Positions 1 through 4,372 of a DNA stretch of 5,297 bases are shown one piece after another. This stretch comes from Actinomycetota bacterium (lineage in GTDB: Bacteria; Actinomycetota; Acidimicrobiia; Spongiisociales; ZC4RG35): contig QGUS01000131.1 of assembly GCA_003242515.1 (NCBI GenBank), positions 1 to 5,297 of the forward strand, read 5' to 3'. Numbering within the stretch: the stretch's first letter is position 1; each line of letters begins with the position of its first letter. The notes beneath the pieces are model-generated. The model searched no databases. It saw only the letters and a list, made by a program, of their open reading frames with translations, and was not told where the DNA came from. The position numbers and the translations under genes were made by a program.

Positions 1-324
1 GCCGTGACCTACGCCGACGCCATCATCGCCGGCGAGCCGGTCCCGACGTCCTACCTCGGGGTGACCATCGAGAGCTCCACCTCCGACCGTGCCGGTGCCC
101 GGATCACCGACGTGGCTCCGGGGACCGCCGCCGAGCAGGCTGGCCTGCGCGTCGGCGACGTGATCATCTCCGTCGAGGGCGTCCCGGTCTTCAGCCAGAT
201 CGACCTGGTCGCACAGGTGAGGGCACACCGCCCCGGCGAGACGGTGACCCTCCACATCCTCCGGAACGGGCAGGAGATAGAGATCGCCGTGACGCTCGGC
301 ATGCGGACCGAAGAGCAGTCCTGA
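1..324 (+). CDS. HtrA/DegP-family serine protease, C-terminal PDZ domain (5' end cut off by window edge)
   Basis: This is the last 107 residues of a protein that begins outside the window. The frame is open from base 1, so the GTG at 4 is not taken as the start. What is visible is one PDZ domain: a YLGV strand near residue 18, then GARITDVAPGTAAEQAGL, then GLRVGDVIISVEGVPV, and a closing strand ending EIEIAVTLG. The Tyr-Leu-Gly-Val carboxylate-binding loop and the G-L-x-x-G-D-x-I block are typical of PDZ domains following a trypsin-like protease domain in HtrA/DegP/DegS proteins. Such proteases act in the periplasm or on the outer face of the membrane in protein quality control. The catalytic His-Asp-Ser domain lies upstream and cannot be checked, so another PDZ protease is possible. 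The gene ends at TGA 322-324, just ahead of a strong hairpin, and looks like a transcription unit separate from the B12 genes. Confidence 0.85.
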   Translation, partial: AVTYADAIIAGEPVPTSYLGVTIESSTSDRAGARITDVAPGTAAEQAGLRVGDVIISVEGVPVFSQIDLVAQVRAHRPGETVTLHILRNGQEIEIAVTLGMRTEEQS

Positions 325-344
325 GAGAGAACCGACCCGTCCTG

Positions 345-380
345 CCAGGGCCCGGCCTCCCGGAGGCCGGGCCCTGGTTT
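345..380 (+). terminator. Terminator-like hairpin after the HtrA-type gene
   Basis: Bases 345-360 and 362-377 are perfect inverse complements: 16 bp around a single base, so in practice a shorter stem with a 3-5 base loop. The stem is almost pure G/C and is followed only by TTT (378-380). This is a weak U-tract, as is common in high-GC actinobacteria. It sits 20 bases after the stop codon of the upstream gene, the expected place for its terminator. Efficiency cannot be judged from sequence. Confidence 0.7.
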
Positions 381-384
381 GTGC

Positions 385-390
385 TACAGT
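385..390 (+). promoter_or_regulatory. Possible -10 box (TACAGT) for the riboswitch-btuFCD-cobO transcript
   Basis: TACAGT fits the TAnnnT pattern of actinobacterial -10 elements and lies between the terminator hairpin and the riboswitch. No convincing -35 box is seen; the -35 position would fall inside the terminator hairpin. A start 6-7 bases downstream (about 397) would remove most of the 5' strand of the aptamer P1 stem (389-398). Either P1 is short in vivo or the real promoter lies further upstream. Weak call. Confidence 0.25.
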
Positions 391-514
391 GGCTCTGCTC
401 GCCGCAATAGGCGGGTGCTCTGTGGCCAGCGAATCCGGTGTGATCCCGGAGCTGTCCCGCAACTGTGATGCCCCCTCCGGGGGGACGAGCCAGGTCGCCT
501 GACCGCAGGGCCAC
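389..514 (+). promoter_or_regulatory. Cobalamin (B12) riboswitch aptamer
   Basis: The conserved core of the cobalamin riboswitch family (Rfam RF00174) is readable. GCGAA at 429-433 is followed by TCCGGTGTGATCCCGGA (434-450), a small hairpin with TCCGG/CCGGA arms. Then come the hallmark CCCGCAACTGTGA (456-468) and the B12 box AGCCAGGTCGCCTGACC (488-504). A closing P1 helix can be drawn between GTGGCTCTGC (389-398) and GCAGGGCCAC (505-514): ten pairs, one of them G-U. Between ACTGTGA and the B12 box there is only a small C5/G5 hairpin (471-483), so the peripheral arm is compact. The aptamer binds a cobalamin and reports it to the expression platform that follows. The downstream genes, B12 uptake and adenosylation, are classic targets of this riboswitch. 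Which cobalamin form it prefers cannot be told from sequence. Confidence 0.95.
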
Positions 515-525
515 GTGGAAGTCTC

Positions 526-585
526 GGATGAAGACGGAAGCGTGGGTTCTCCCACCTCCCTCTTCATCCTCCGGACAGGAGGATG
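526..585 (+). promoter_or_regulatory. Riboswitch expression platform: two mutually exclusive hairpins controlling the btuF ribosome binding site
   Basis: Two competing structures are visible. Hairpin A pairs GGATGAAGA (526-534) with TCTTCATCC (561-569), with an inner stem GTGGG (542-546)/CCCAC (551-555). Hairpin B pairs CATCCTCC (565-572) with GGAGGATG (578-585) around the loop GGACA, and buries almost all of the AGGAGG ribosome binding site. Bases 565-569 are needed by both, so only one can form. Neither is followed by a U-run, so control of translation, not transcription termination, is inferred. Hairpin A would be the ON state. Hairpin B would be the B12-bound OFF state, as in family members where ligand stabilises a ribosome-site-masking P13-like stem. 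Confidence 0.65.
577..582 (+). promoter_or_regulatory. Ribosome binding site of btuF (AGGAGG)
   Basis: A full AGGAGG lies seven bases before ATG 590. It decides the start: the in-frame ATG at 515 would place 25 hydrophilic residues ahead of the lipoprotein signal and would overlap the riboswitch platform. The site is the 3' arm of the masking hairpin 565-585. Confidence 0.9.
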
Positions 586-589
586 TTTC

Positions 590-1555
590 ATGCGCAGACC
601 GGCCCTTCTCGGGGTGCTGCTCCTGGTGGCGGCTTGTGCCAGCGCCGCCGACAGCACCACCACCACGGCCGCCCTCGACACCACCACGACCGCACCGCCC
701 GCGTCGACGGCGACCGGCGATGCCGCCTTCCCCGTGACGGTGGCAGGTGACAACGGCGAGGTGACCATCGAGTCGCGGCCAGAGCGGATCATCTCCCTCT
801 CCACCGTGGCGACCGAGATGCTGTTCGCCATCGGAGCGGGAGACCAGGTGGTGGCCGTCGACGACCAGTCCAGCTATCCGCCGGAGGCGCCGCGGACCGA
901 CCTCTCCGGCTTCACGCCCAACATCGAGGCGATCATCTCCTACGAGCCCGACCTCGTGGTCGTGGCCTACGACCTGGGCGACGTCGTCTCCTCCCTGGAG
1001 ACCGTCGGGGTTCCGGTCCTGTTGCTCGGGCCCGCCGTCGACCTCGATGGCGCCTACGCCCAGATCGAAATCCTGGGTGCCGCCACCGGGCACGTCGCCG
1101 AGGCCGCGGCGCTGGTGGCAGAGATCGGCACGGAGATCCAGGCGCTCGCCGCCGAGGTGGCGGACCTGGCCGAAGGCCTGACCTACTTCCACGAGATCGA
1201 CGACATGCTCTACACCTTCACGTCGGAGACCTTCTTCGGCCGCATCTACGCCATGTTCGGCCTGAAGAGCATCGCCGACGGCGCCGACCCCGACGGGTAC
1301 GGCTGGCCGCAGCTCTCCAGTGAGTACGTCGTGGCCGCCGATCCGGACCTCATCTTCCTCGCCGACACGGTGAACGGCGTCACGCCCGAGTCGCTGGAGT
1401 CCCGGCCGGGATGGGGCGGGCTCACGGCCGTGCGCGAGGGGAGGGTCTTCGAGATCGATCCGGACCTGGCGTCCCGCTGGGGGCCTCGTGTCGTCGACTT
1501 CGCCCGGGCCATCGCCGACGCGATCCGATCCGTCGAGCTGGAGCCTGCCGGTTGA
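590..1555 (+). CDS. btuF: Cobalamin ABC transporter, substrate-binding lipoprotein BtuF
   Basis: A 321-residue extracytoplasmic protein that captures corrinoid and delivers it to the BtuC permease. Residues 1-16 form a lipoprotein signal: R2-R3, a hydrophobic stretch, then lipobox V-A-A-C with the lipidated Cys at 16. A Thr/Ala/Pro-rich tether covers about 22-42. From residue 47 it is a class III (BtuF/FhuD/TroA-type) binding protein: RPERIISLSTVATEML (63-78), VDDQSSYP (90-97), NIEAIISYEPDLVVV (111-125), a long linking helix around 165-195, then SSEYVVAADPDLIFL (243-257) and a C-terminal AVREGRVFEID (280-290). E76 (in ATEML) and E245 (in SSEY) sit where this family carries the two lobe glutamates that dock on permease arginines. 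The fold alone would also fit a siderophore or haem binder. The B12 riboswitch upstream and cobO downstream make corrinoid much the best call. The stop codon overlaps the btuC start (TTGA). Confidence 0.93.
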   Translation: MRRPALLGVLLLVAACASAADSTTTTAALDTTTTAPPASTATGDAAFPVTVAGDNGEVTIESRPERIISLSTVATEMLFAIGAGDQVVAVDDQSSYPPEAPRTDLSGFTPNIEAIISYEPDLVVVAYDLGDVVSSLETVGVPVLLLGPAVDLDGAYAQIEILGAATGHVAEAAALVAEIGTEIQALAAEVADLAEGLTYFHEIDDMLYTFTSETFFGRIYAMFGLKSIADGADPDGYGWPQLSSEYVVAADPDLIFLADTVNGVTPESLESRPGWGGLTAVREGRVFEIDPDLASRWGPRVVDFARAIADAIRSVELEPAG

Positions 1556-2568
1556 GCGAGCCGGTCGCACCCGTCCTCCCGGTCCGCCGCCGCGGGCCCC
1601 TCGCCGTGGGCGCGGTCGTCCTCCTGGCGGCCGTGCTCCTCGGGCTGACGCTCGGGCCTGCGGGCCTCGATCCTTCGAAGGTGCTGCGCAGCATGGTGGG
1701 CCTGTCGGGAGGGCTGGACGCGACCGGCCAGACGATCCTCTTCGAGATCAGGCTCCCGAGAGTCGTGCTGGGTGCGTTGGTGGGGGCGTCGCTCGCCCTC
1801 GCCGGCGCCGCCTACCAGGGCGTGTTCCGCAACCCCCTCGCCGACCCGTATCTGCTGGGCGTCGCCGCGGGCGCCGGGCTCGGGGCCACGCTGGCGCTGG
1901 CCGGGGGCTTACCCCGCATCTGGATCGCCCCGCTCGCCTTCGTCGGCGGTCTCGCCGCCGTCGGAGTCACCTACCTCCTGGGGAGGTCGGTCGGTGGCAG
2001 GACCACCACCTCCCTGATCCTCGCCGGCGTGGCCGTCTCGGCCTTCGCCACCGCAGCGCAGACGTTCCTGCTGCAGCGCCGGGTCGAGGTCCTCAGGGAG
2101 GTGTATTCGTGGATCCTCGGGCGGCTCACCACGGTCGGGTGGGGGGAGGTCGTCGGCGTCGCTCCCTATGCGCTCGTCGCCGGAGCCGTGGTCATCGGAT
2201 CGGGCCGCCTTCTCGACGTGCTGCGCCTCGGCGACGAGGAGGCGGCGTCGCTCGGAGTCCGGGTCGACCGGGTGCGGCTGGCGGTGGTCGCGGCGGCCAC
2301 CCTCGCCACCGGCGCCGCGGTGTCGGTGAGCGGCCTGATCGGCTTCGTCGGGATCATCGTTCCCCACACCATCCGGCTGGTCTTCGGATGGAGCTACCGG
2401 GTGATCGTCCCGCTGTCGGCCCTCTTCGGGGCCGGGTTCCTCGTGTTCGCCGACCTCATGGCGCGGACGCTGATCTCCCCGGCCGAGCTTCCCATCGGGG
2501 TGGTCACCGCCTTCCTGGGGGCGCCCTTCTTCGTGCTGGTCCTGCGGACCATGGGGAGGTCGCCGTGA
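1552..2568 (+). CDS. btuC: Cobalamin ABC transporter, permease BtuC (FecCD family)
   Basis: A 338-residue, strongly hydrophobic FecCD/BtuC-family permease. As a homodimer it would form the channel that moves corrinoid inward. Landmarks: IRLPRVVLGALVGASLALAG (66-85), YQGVFRNPLADPYLLGVAAGAGLG (88-111), the LGDEEAASLGV segment (226-236) that corresponds to the cytoplasmic coupling helices touching the ATPase, the family block IGFVGIIVPHTIRLVFG (263-279), and PAELPIGVVTAFLGAPFFVLVL (310-331). The length is close to the usual 330 or so, with about ten membrane spans expected. I chose TTG 1552 as start. It gives the normal family length, overlaps the btuF stop by four bases, and has GGAG at 1540-1543 eight bases upstream. 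The in-frame ATG at 1411 would add 47 Arg-rich residues overlapping btuF and is rejected. Translation is probably coupled to btuF. Confidence 0.95.
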   Translation: MSEPVAPVLPVRRRGPLAVGAVVLLAAVLLGLTLGPAGLDPSKVLRSMVGLSGGLDATGQTILFEIRLPRVVLGALVGASLALAGAAYQGVFRNPLADPYLLGVAAGAGLGATLALAGGLPRIWIAPLAFVGGLAAVGVTYLLGRSVGGRTTTSLILAGVAVSAFATAAQTFLLQRRVEVLREVYSWILGRLTTVGWGEVVGVAPYALVAGAVVIGSGRLLDVLRLGDEEAASLGVRVDRVRLAVVAAATLATGAAVSVSGLIGFVGIIVPHTIRLVFGWSYRVIVPLSALFGAGFLVFADLMARTLISPAELPIGVVTAFLGAPFFVLVLRTMGRSP

Positions 2569-3317
2569 TCCGGTGGGAGTCCGTCACGGTCGCCTACAAC
2601 GGGTCGCTCCGGCTGGGCCCGTTCGACCTGCACGCCGCGGACGGGGAGTGGGTGGGCCTCATCGGCCCCAACGGCGCCGGCAAGTCCACGATGCTGAAGG
2701 CGGCGGTGGGCCTCGTCGAACACGCCGGCACCGTGAGGGTGAGGGACGGGAATCGCCGGCCCGGTCTCGACTTCGCCTGGATGCCGCAGAGGCCGGCCAT
2801 GCCGGAGCACATGACGGTTGCCGAGTACGTGATGCTGGGCCGGTCGCCGCACATCGGGTATCTGAGCAGCGAGAGCGAGCGTGACCGGGCCGTGGTTTCC
2901 GACGCCCTGGAGCGCCTCGACCTCACCCGTTTCGCCCACCGCACCCTCGCCACCCTCTCCGGTGGCGAGGCCCAGAGGGCGGTGCTGGCCCGGGCGGTAG
3001 CCCAGGAGGCGCCGGTGCTCCTCCTCGACGAGCCCACGGCCAGCCTCGACCTGGGCCACGCCGTCGAGGTGCTCGAGGTGGTGGAAGATTTGCGCCGGGA
3101 GTCCGGGCTGACCGTCGTCACCGCCATCCACGACCTGACCCTCGCGGCGCGGTTCTGCGACCGGCTCGTCCTCCTGTCCGGTGGGACGGTGGCGGCCCAG
3201 GGCGGCTCCGGTGAGGTCCTGACCGAGGAGGTCCTCCGGCCCCACTACGGCGCCTCGGTGACGGTCGTCCATGGTCCCGACGGCCCGGCGGTGCTTCCCC
3301 GTAGGATCGGGACATGA
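2565..3317 (+). CDS. btuD: Cobalamin ABC transporter, ATP-binding protein BtuD
   Basis: A 250-residue ABC ATPase that would power BtuC from the cytoplasmic face. All nucleotide-binding motifs are intact: Walker A GPNGAGKST (34-42), Q-loop Gln at 75 (WMPQRP), signature LSGGEAQ (131-137), Walker B VLLLDEP (151-157) with catalytic Glu 156, D-loop SLDLGH (160-165) and switch His 189 (AIHD). The tail VLTEEVLRPHYGASVTVVHGPDGPAVLPR matches the end of the FepC/BtuD/HmuV subfamily, which pairs with FecCD permeases. The GTG start at 2565 overlaps the btuC stop (GTGA) and has GGGGAGG at 2553-2559, five bases upstream. A much longer frame open from 1488 shares this stop, but its first 359 codons are an Arg/Pro-rich shadow of btuC and are not coding. 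The end of the gene overlaps cobO (ATGA). Confidence 0.95.
   Translation: MIRWESVTVAYNGSLRLGPFDLHAADGEWVGLIGPNGAGKSTMLKAAVGLVEHAGTVRVRDGNRRPGLDFAWMPQRPAMPEHMTVAEYVMLGRSPHIGYLSSESERDRAVVSDALERLDLTRFAHRTLATLSGGEAQRAVLARAVAQEAPVLLLDEPTASLDLGHAVEVLEVVEDLRRESGLTVVTAIHDLTLAARFCDRLVLLSGGTVAAQGGSGEVLTEEVLRPHYGASVTVVHGPDGPAVLPRRIGT
3302..3307 (+). promoter_or_regulatory. Possible internal leaderless promoter -10 box (TAGGAT) ahead of cobO
   Basis: TAGGAT fits TAnnnT and lies exactly six bases before ATG 3314, the geometry of actinobacterial leaderless starts where the A of ATG is also the first transcribed base. The same bases contain AGGA (3303-3306), seven bases before the ATG, which could instead act as a ribosome binding site on the operon mRNA. 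No clear -35 box is seen. Sequence alone cannot decide between the two readings. Confidence 0.35.
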
Positions 3318-3877
3318 CCGCAGAGCCTCCCGTCACGCCGCCGCCGAGGGCGACCACCCACGCCACGTCGCTCGTCCTGGTCAACACCGGCGACGGGAAG
3401 GGCAAGTCGACCGCCGCATTCGGGACCGTGATGCGCGCCATCGCCCGGGGCTGGAAGGTGGGCGTGATCCAGTTCCTCAAGTCGGGGGAGTGGAGCGTCG
3501 GCGAGGAGAAGGTGGCCCGGGACCTCGGGGTCGACTGGTGGGCCCTCGGGGACGGGTTCACCTGGGACTCCGAGGACATGTCGCAGAGCAGGGCCATCGC
3601 CTACGAGGCCTGGTCGAAGGCGCGTGAGGTGATCGCCTCGGGCGAGTACCAGCTCGTGGTCCTCGACGAGATCACCTACCCGATCAACTGGGGCTGGATT
3701 CCCGTCGACGAGGTGCTGAAGACCATCCGCAACCGCCCGGAGAAGGTCAGCATCATCATCACCGGCCGGGACGCCCCCGAGCAGATCGTCGAGCTGGCCG
3801 ACACGGTCACCGAGATGCGAAAGGTGAAGCACGCCTTCGACGCCGGCATCGCGGCGAAGCGGGGGATCGACTACTGA
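3314..3877 (+). CDS. cobO: Corrinoid (cob(I)alamin/cobyrinate) adenosyltransferase CobO, BtuR/CobA family
   Basis: A 187-residue cytoplasmic enzyme that transfers the 5'-deoxyadenosyl group of ATP to the Co(I) corrinoid, giving adenosylcobalamin or its precursor. The first 16 or so residues are a Pro/Thr-rich, disordered-looking tail. Then comes the family's P-loop, TGDGKGKST (25-33). Further landmarks are IQFLKSGEWSVGEEKV (52-67), GFTWDSED (81-88), the VVLDEITYPINWGW block (115-128), TGRDAPEQIVELADTVTEM (150-168), and the near-invariant C-terminal KHAFDAGIAAKRGIDY (172-187). The length fits the family. The start is ATG 3314, which overlaps the btuD stop (ATGA). No cobalamin biosynthesis genes are visible here, so a salvage role (adenosylating imported corrinoid) is inferred. 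The symbol cobO is used for the actinobacterial form; btuR and cobA are equivalents elsewhere. Confidence 0.95.
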   Translation: MTAEPPVTPPPRATTHATSLVLVNTGDGKGKSTAAFGTVMRAIARGWKVGVIQFLKSGEWSVGEEKVARDLGVDWWALGDGFTWDSEDMSQSRAIAYEAWSKAREVIASGEYQLVVLDEITYPINWGWIPVDEVLKTIRNRPEKVSIIITGRDAPEQIVELADTVTEMRKVKHAFDAGIAAKRGIDY

Positions 3878-3885
3878 CCGGAGTG

Positions 3886-3897
3886 CCCGGTGCCGGG
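3886..3897 (+). terminator. Weak hairpin after cobO, possible end of the operon
   Basis: CCCGG (3886-3890) and CCGGG (3893-3897) can pair, realistically as four base pairs around GTGC, nine bases after the cobO stop. There is no U-run and the stem is short for such GC-rich DNA, so it may be chance. It is the only candidate operon end in the 55-base gap between cobO and the next gene. Confidence 0.2.
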
Positions 3898-3920
3898 ATG
3901 GGCGGGCTGCACACTTGCGG

Positions 3921-3926
3921 TAGCTT
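3921..3926 (+). promoter_or_regulatory. Probable -10 box (TAGCTT) of a leaderless promoter for the membrane protein gene
   Basis: TAGCTT matches TAnnnT and is six bases ahead of ATG 3933, with no usable ribosome binding site between (GGAG at 3928-3931 is only one base from the ATG). This is the leaderless geometry. It repeats the spacing seen ahead of cobO (TAGGAT, six bases, ATG 3314). The intergenic setting makes it more believable than the cobO one. No clear -35 box is seen. Confidence 0.45.
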
Positions 3927-3932
3927 CGGAGC

Positions 3933-4372
3933 ATGGAGCGTCAGGGGAACCTGATCAGCAACGCCCTGGCGACGCTGGTCGTGGCCACCCTGCTCCTCCT
4001 GCCCACATCCGGTGTGGACACCGATCCGCCCGTCTGCACTTCGGCCGTCGGCGCGGAGGTCACCTGCGACACCGGCCTGGCCCTCACCGCCATCGGCGCG
4101 GCAGTCGTCGCCCCATCGCCATCTACCTGTTGCTGGCCAGGAACCGGCACTGGTGGTCCGTTGGACTCGTCGCCCTCGGCGCCGTGGCCGCCCTCTCGCT
4201 GGTGTTCCCCGTCTCCCGTCCGGCAGGCGACGCAGCGGCATGCCGGTCGCTCTACGACGGGTTGGCGGGATGCGACCGGTGGAACCTGCTGGTCGCCTTC
4301 GTCTTCGTCGTGGTGGCCGGTGTGATCGCCGCCGCTCAGGGCCGTCTCAGCGCCGCCAGCTCGAACAAGTGA
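3933..4372 (+). CDS. Small four-helix membrane protein of unknown function, reading frame broken by an apparent 1-base deletion
   Basis: I do not recognise the family. Read from ATG 3933, the frame gives a sensible membrane protein up to residue 60 (AIGAAVVA), then turns into Ser/Pro/Trp-rich nonsense ending at 4325. The frame one base back continues sensibly (PIAIYLLLARNRHWW...) to TGA 4370-4372. Adding one C to the run at 4111-4114 joins them into a 146-residue protein. The joined product has four hydrophobic segments at about 8-24, 49-69, 75-94 and 118-136. Arg/His between helices 2 and 3 and Arg/Lys at the end suggest both termini are inside. The two outside loops then hold C35/C45 and C104/C114, each as C-x9-C-D. 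The start is supported by the TAGCTT box. The break may be a sequencing error, a real mutation or, less likely, programmed frameshifting. The 3' end overlaps the convergent gene by 37 bases. Confidence 0.6.

Noticed and set aside
471..483. C5/G5 hairpin considered as a separate terminator in the leader
   Set aside because: It lies between the ACTGTGA block and the B12 box, so it is the variable arm of the riboswitch aptamer, and no U-run follows.
515..589. Upstream in-frame ATG for btuF at 515
   Set aside because: It would add 25 polar residues before a clear lipoprotein signal and would place the start inside the riboswitch platform. ATG 590 has AGGAGG seven bases ahead.
1411..1551. Upstream in-frame ATG for btuC at 1411
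   Set aside because: It adds 47 Arg-rich residues overlapping btuF with no homology to FecCD permeases. TTG 1552 has GGAG and a four-base overlap typical of this operon.
191..1570. Long open frame of 459 codons on the minus strand opposite btuF
   Set aside because: It is a GC-driven shadow. The translation is Gly/Arg/Asp-rich without domain motifs, and it runs through the terminator, riboswitch and btuF. The plus strand has a clear family match, lipobox and ribosome site.
1488..2564. Long 5' extension of the btuD frame starting at ATG 1488
   Set aside because: The extra 359 residues are Arg/Pro/Gly-rich and lie over btuC in another frame. The GTG at 2565 with GGGGAGG upstream gives a normal-length ATPase.
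2394..3272. Minus-strand open frame of 292 codons opposite btuD
   Set aside because: Shadow frame: no recognisable motif, and the opposite strand encodes an ATPase with every catalytic motif intact.
3245..3934. Minus-strand open frame of 229 codons opposite cobO
   Set aside because: Shadow frame of a clearly conserved adenosyltransferase. The protein is Leu/Asp/Gly-rich with no motif.
4010..4023. Short palindrome CGGTGT-GG-ACACCG inside the membrane protein gene, considered as an operator
   Set aside because: It lies about 80 bases inside the coding sequence, has only six-base arms, and no second copy is seen near a promoter.
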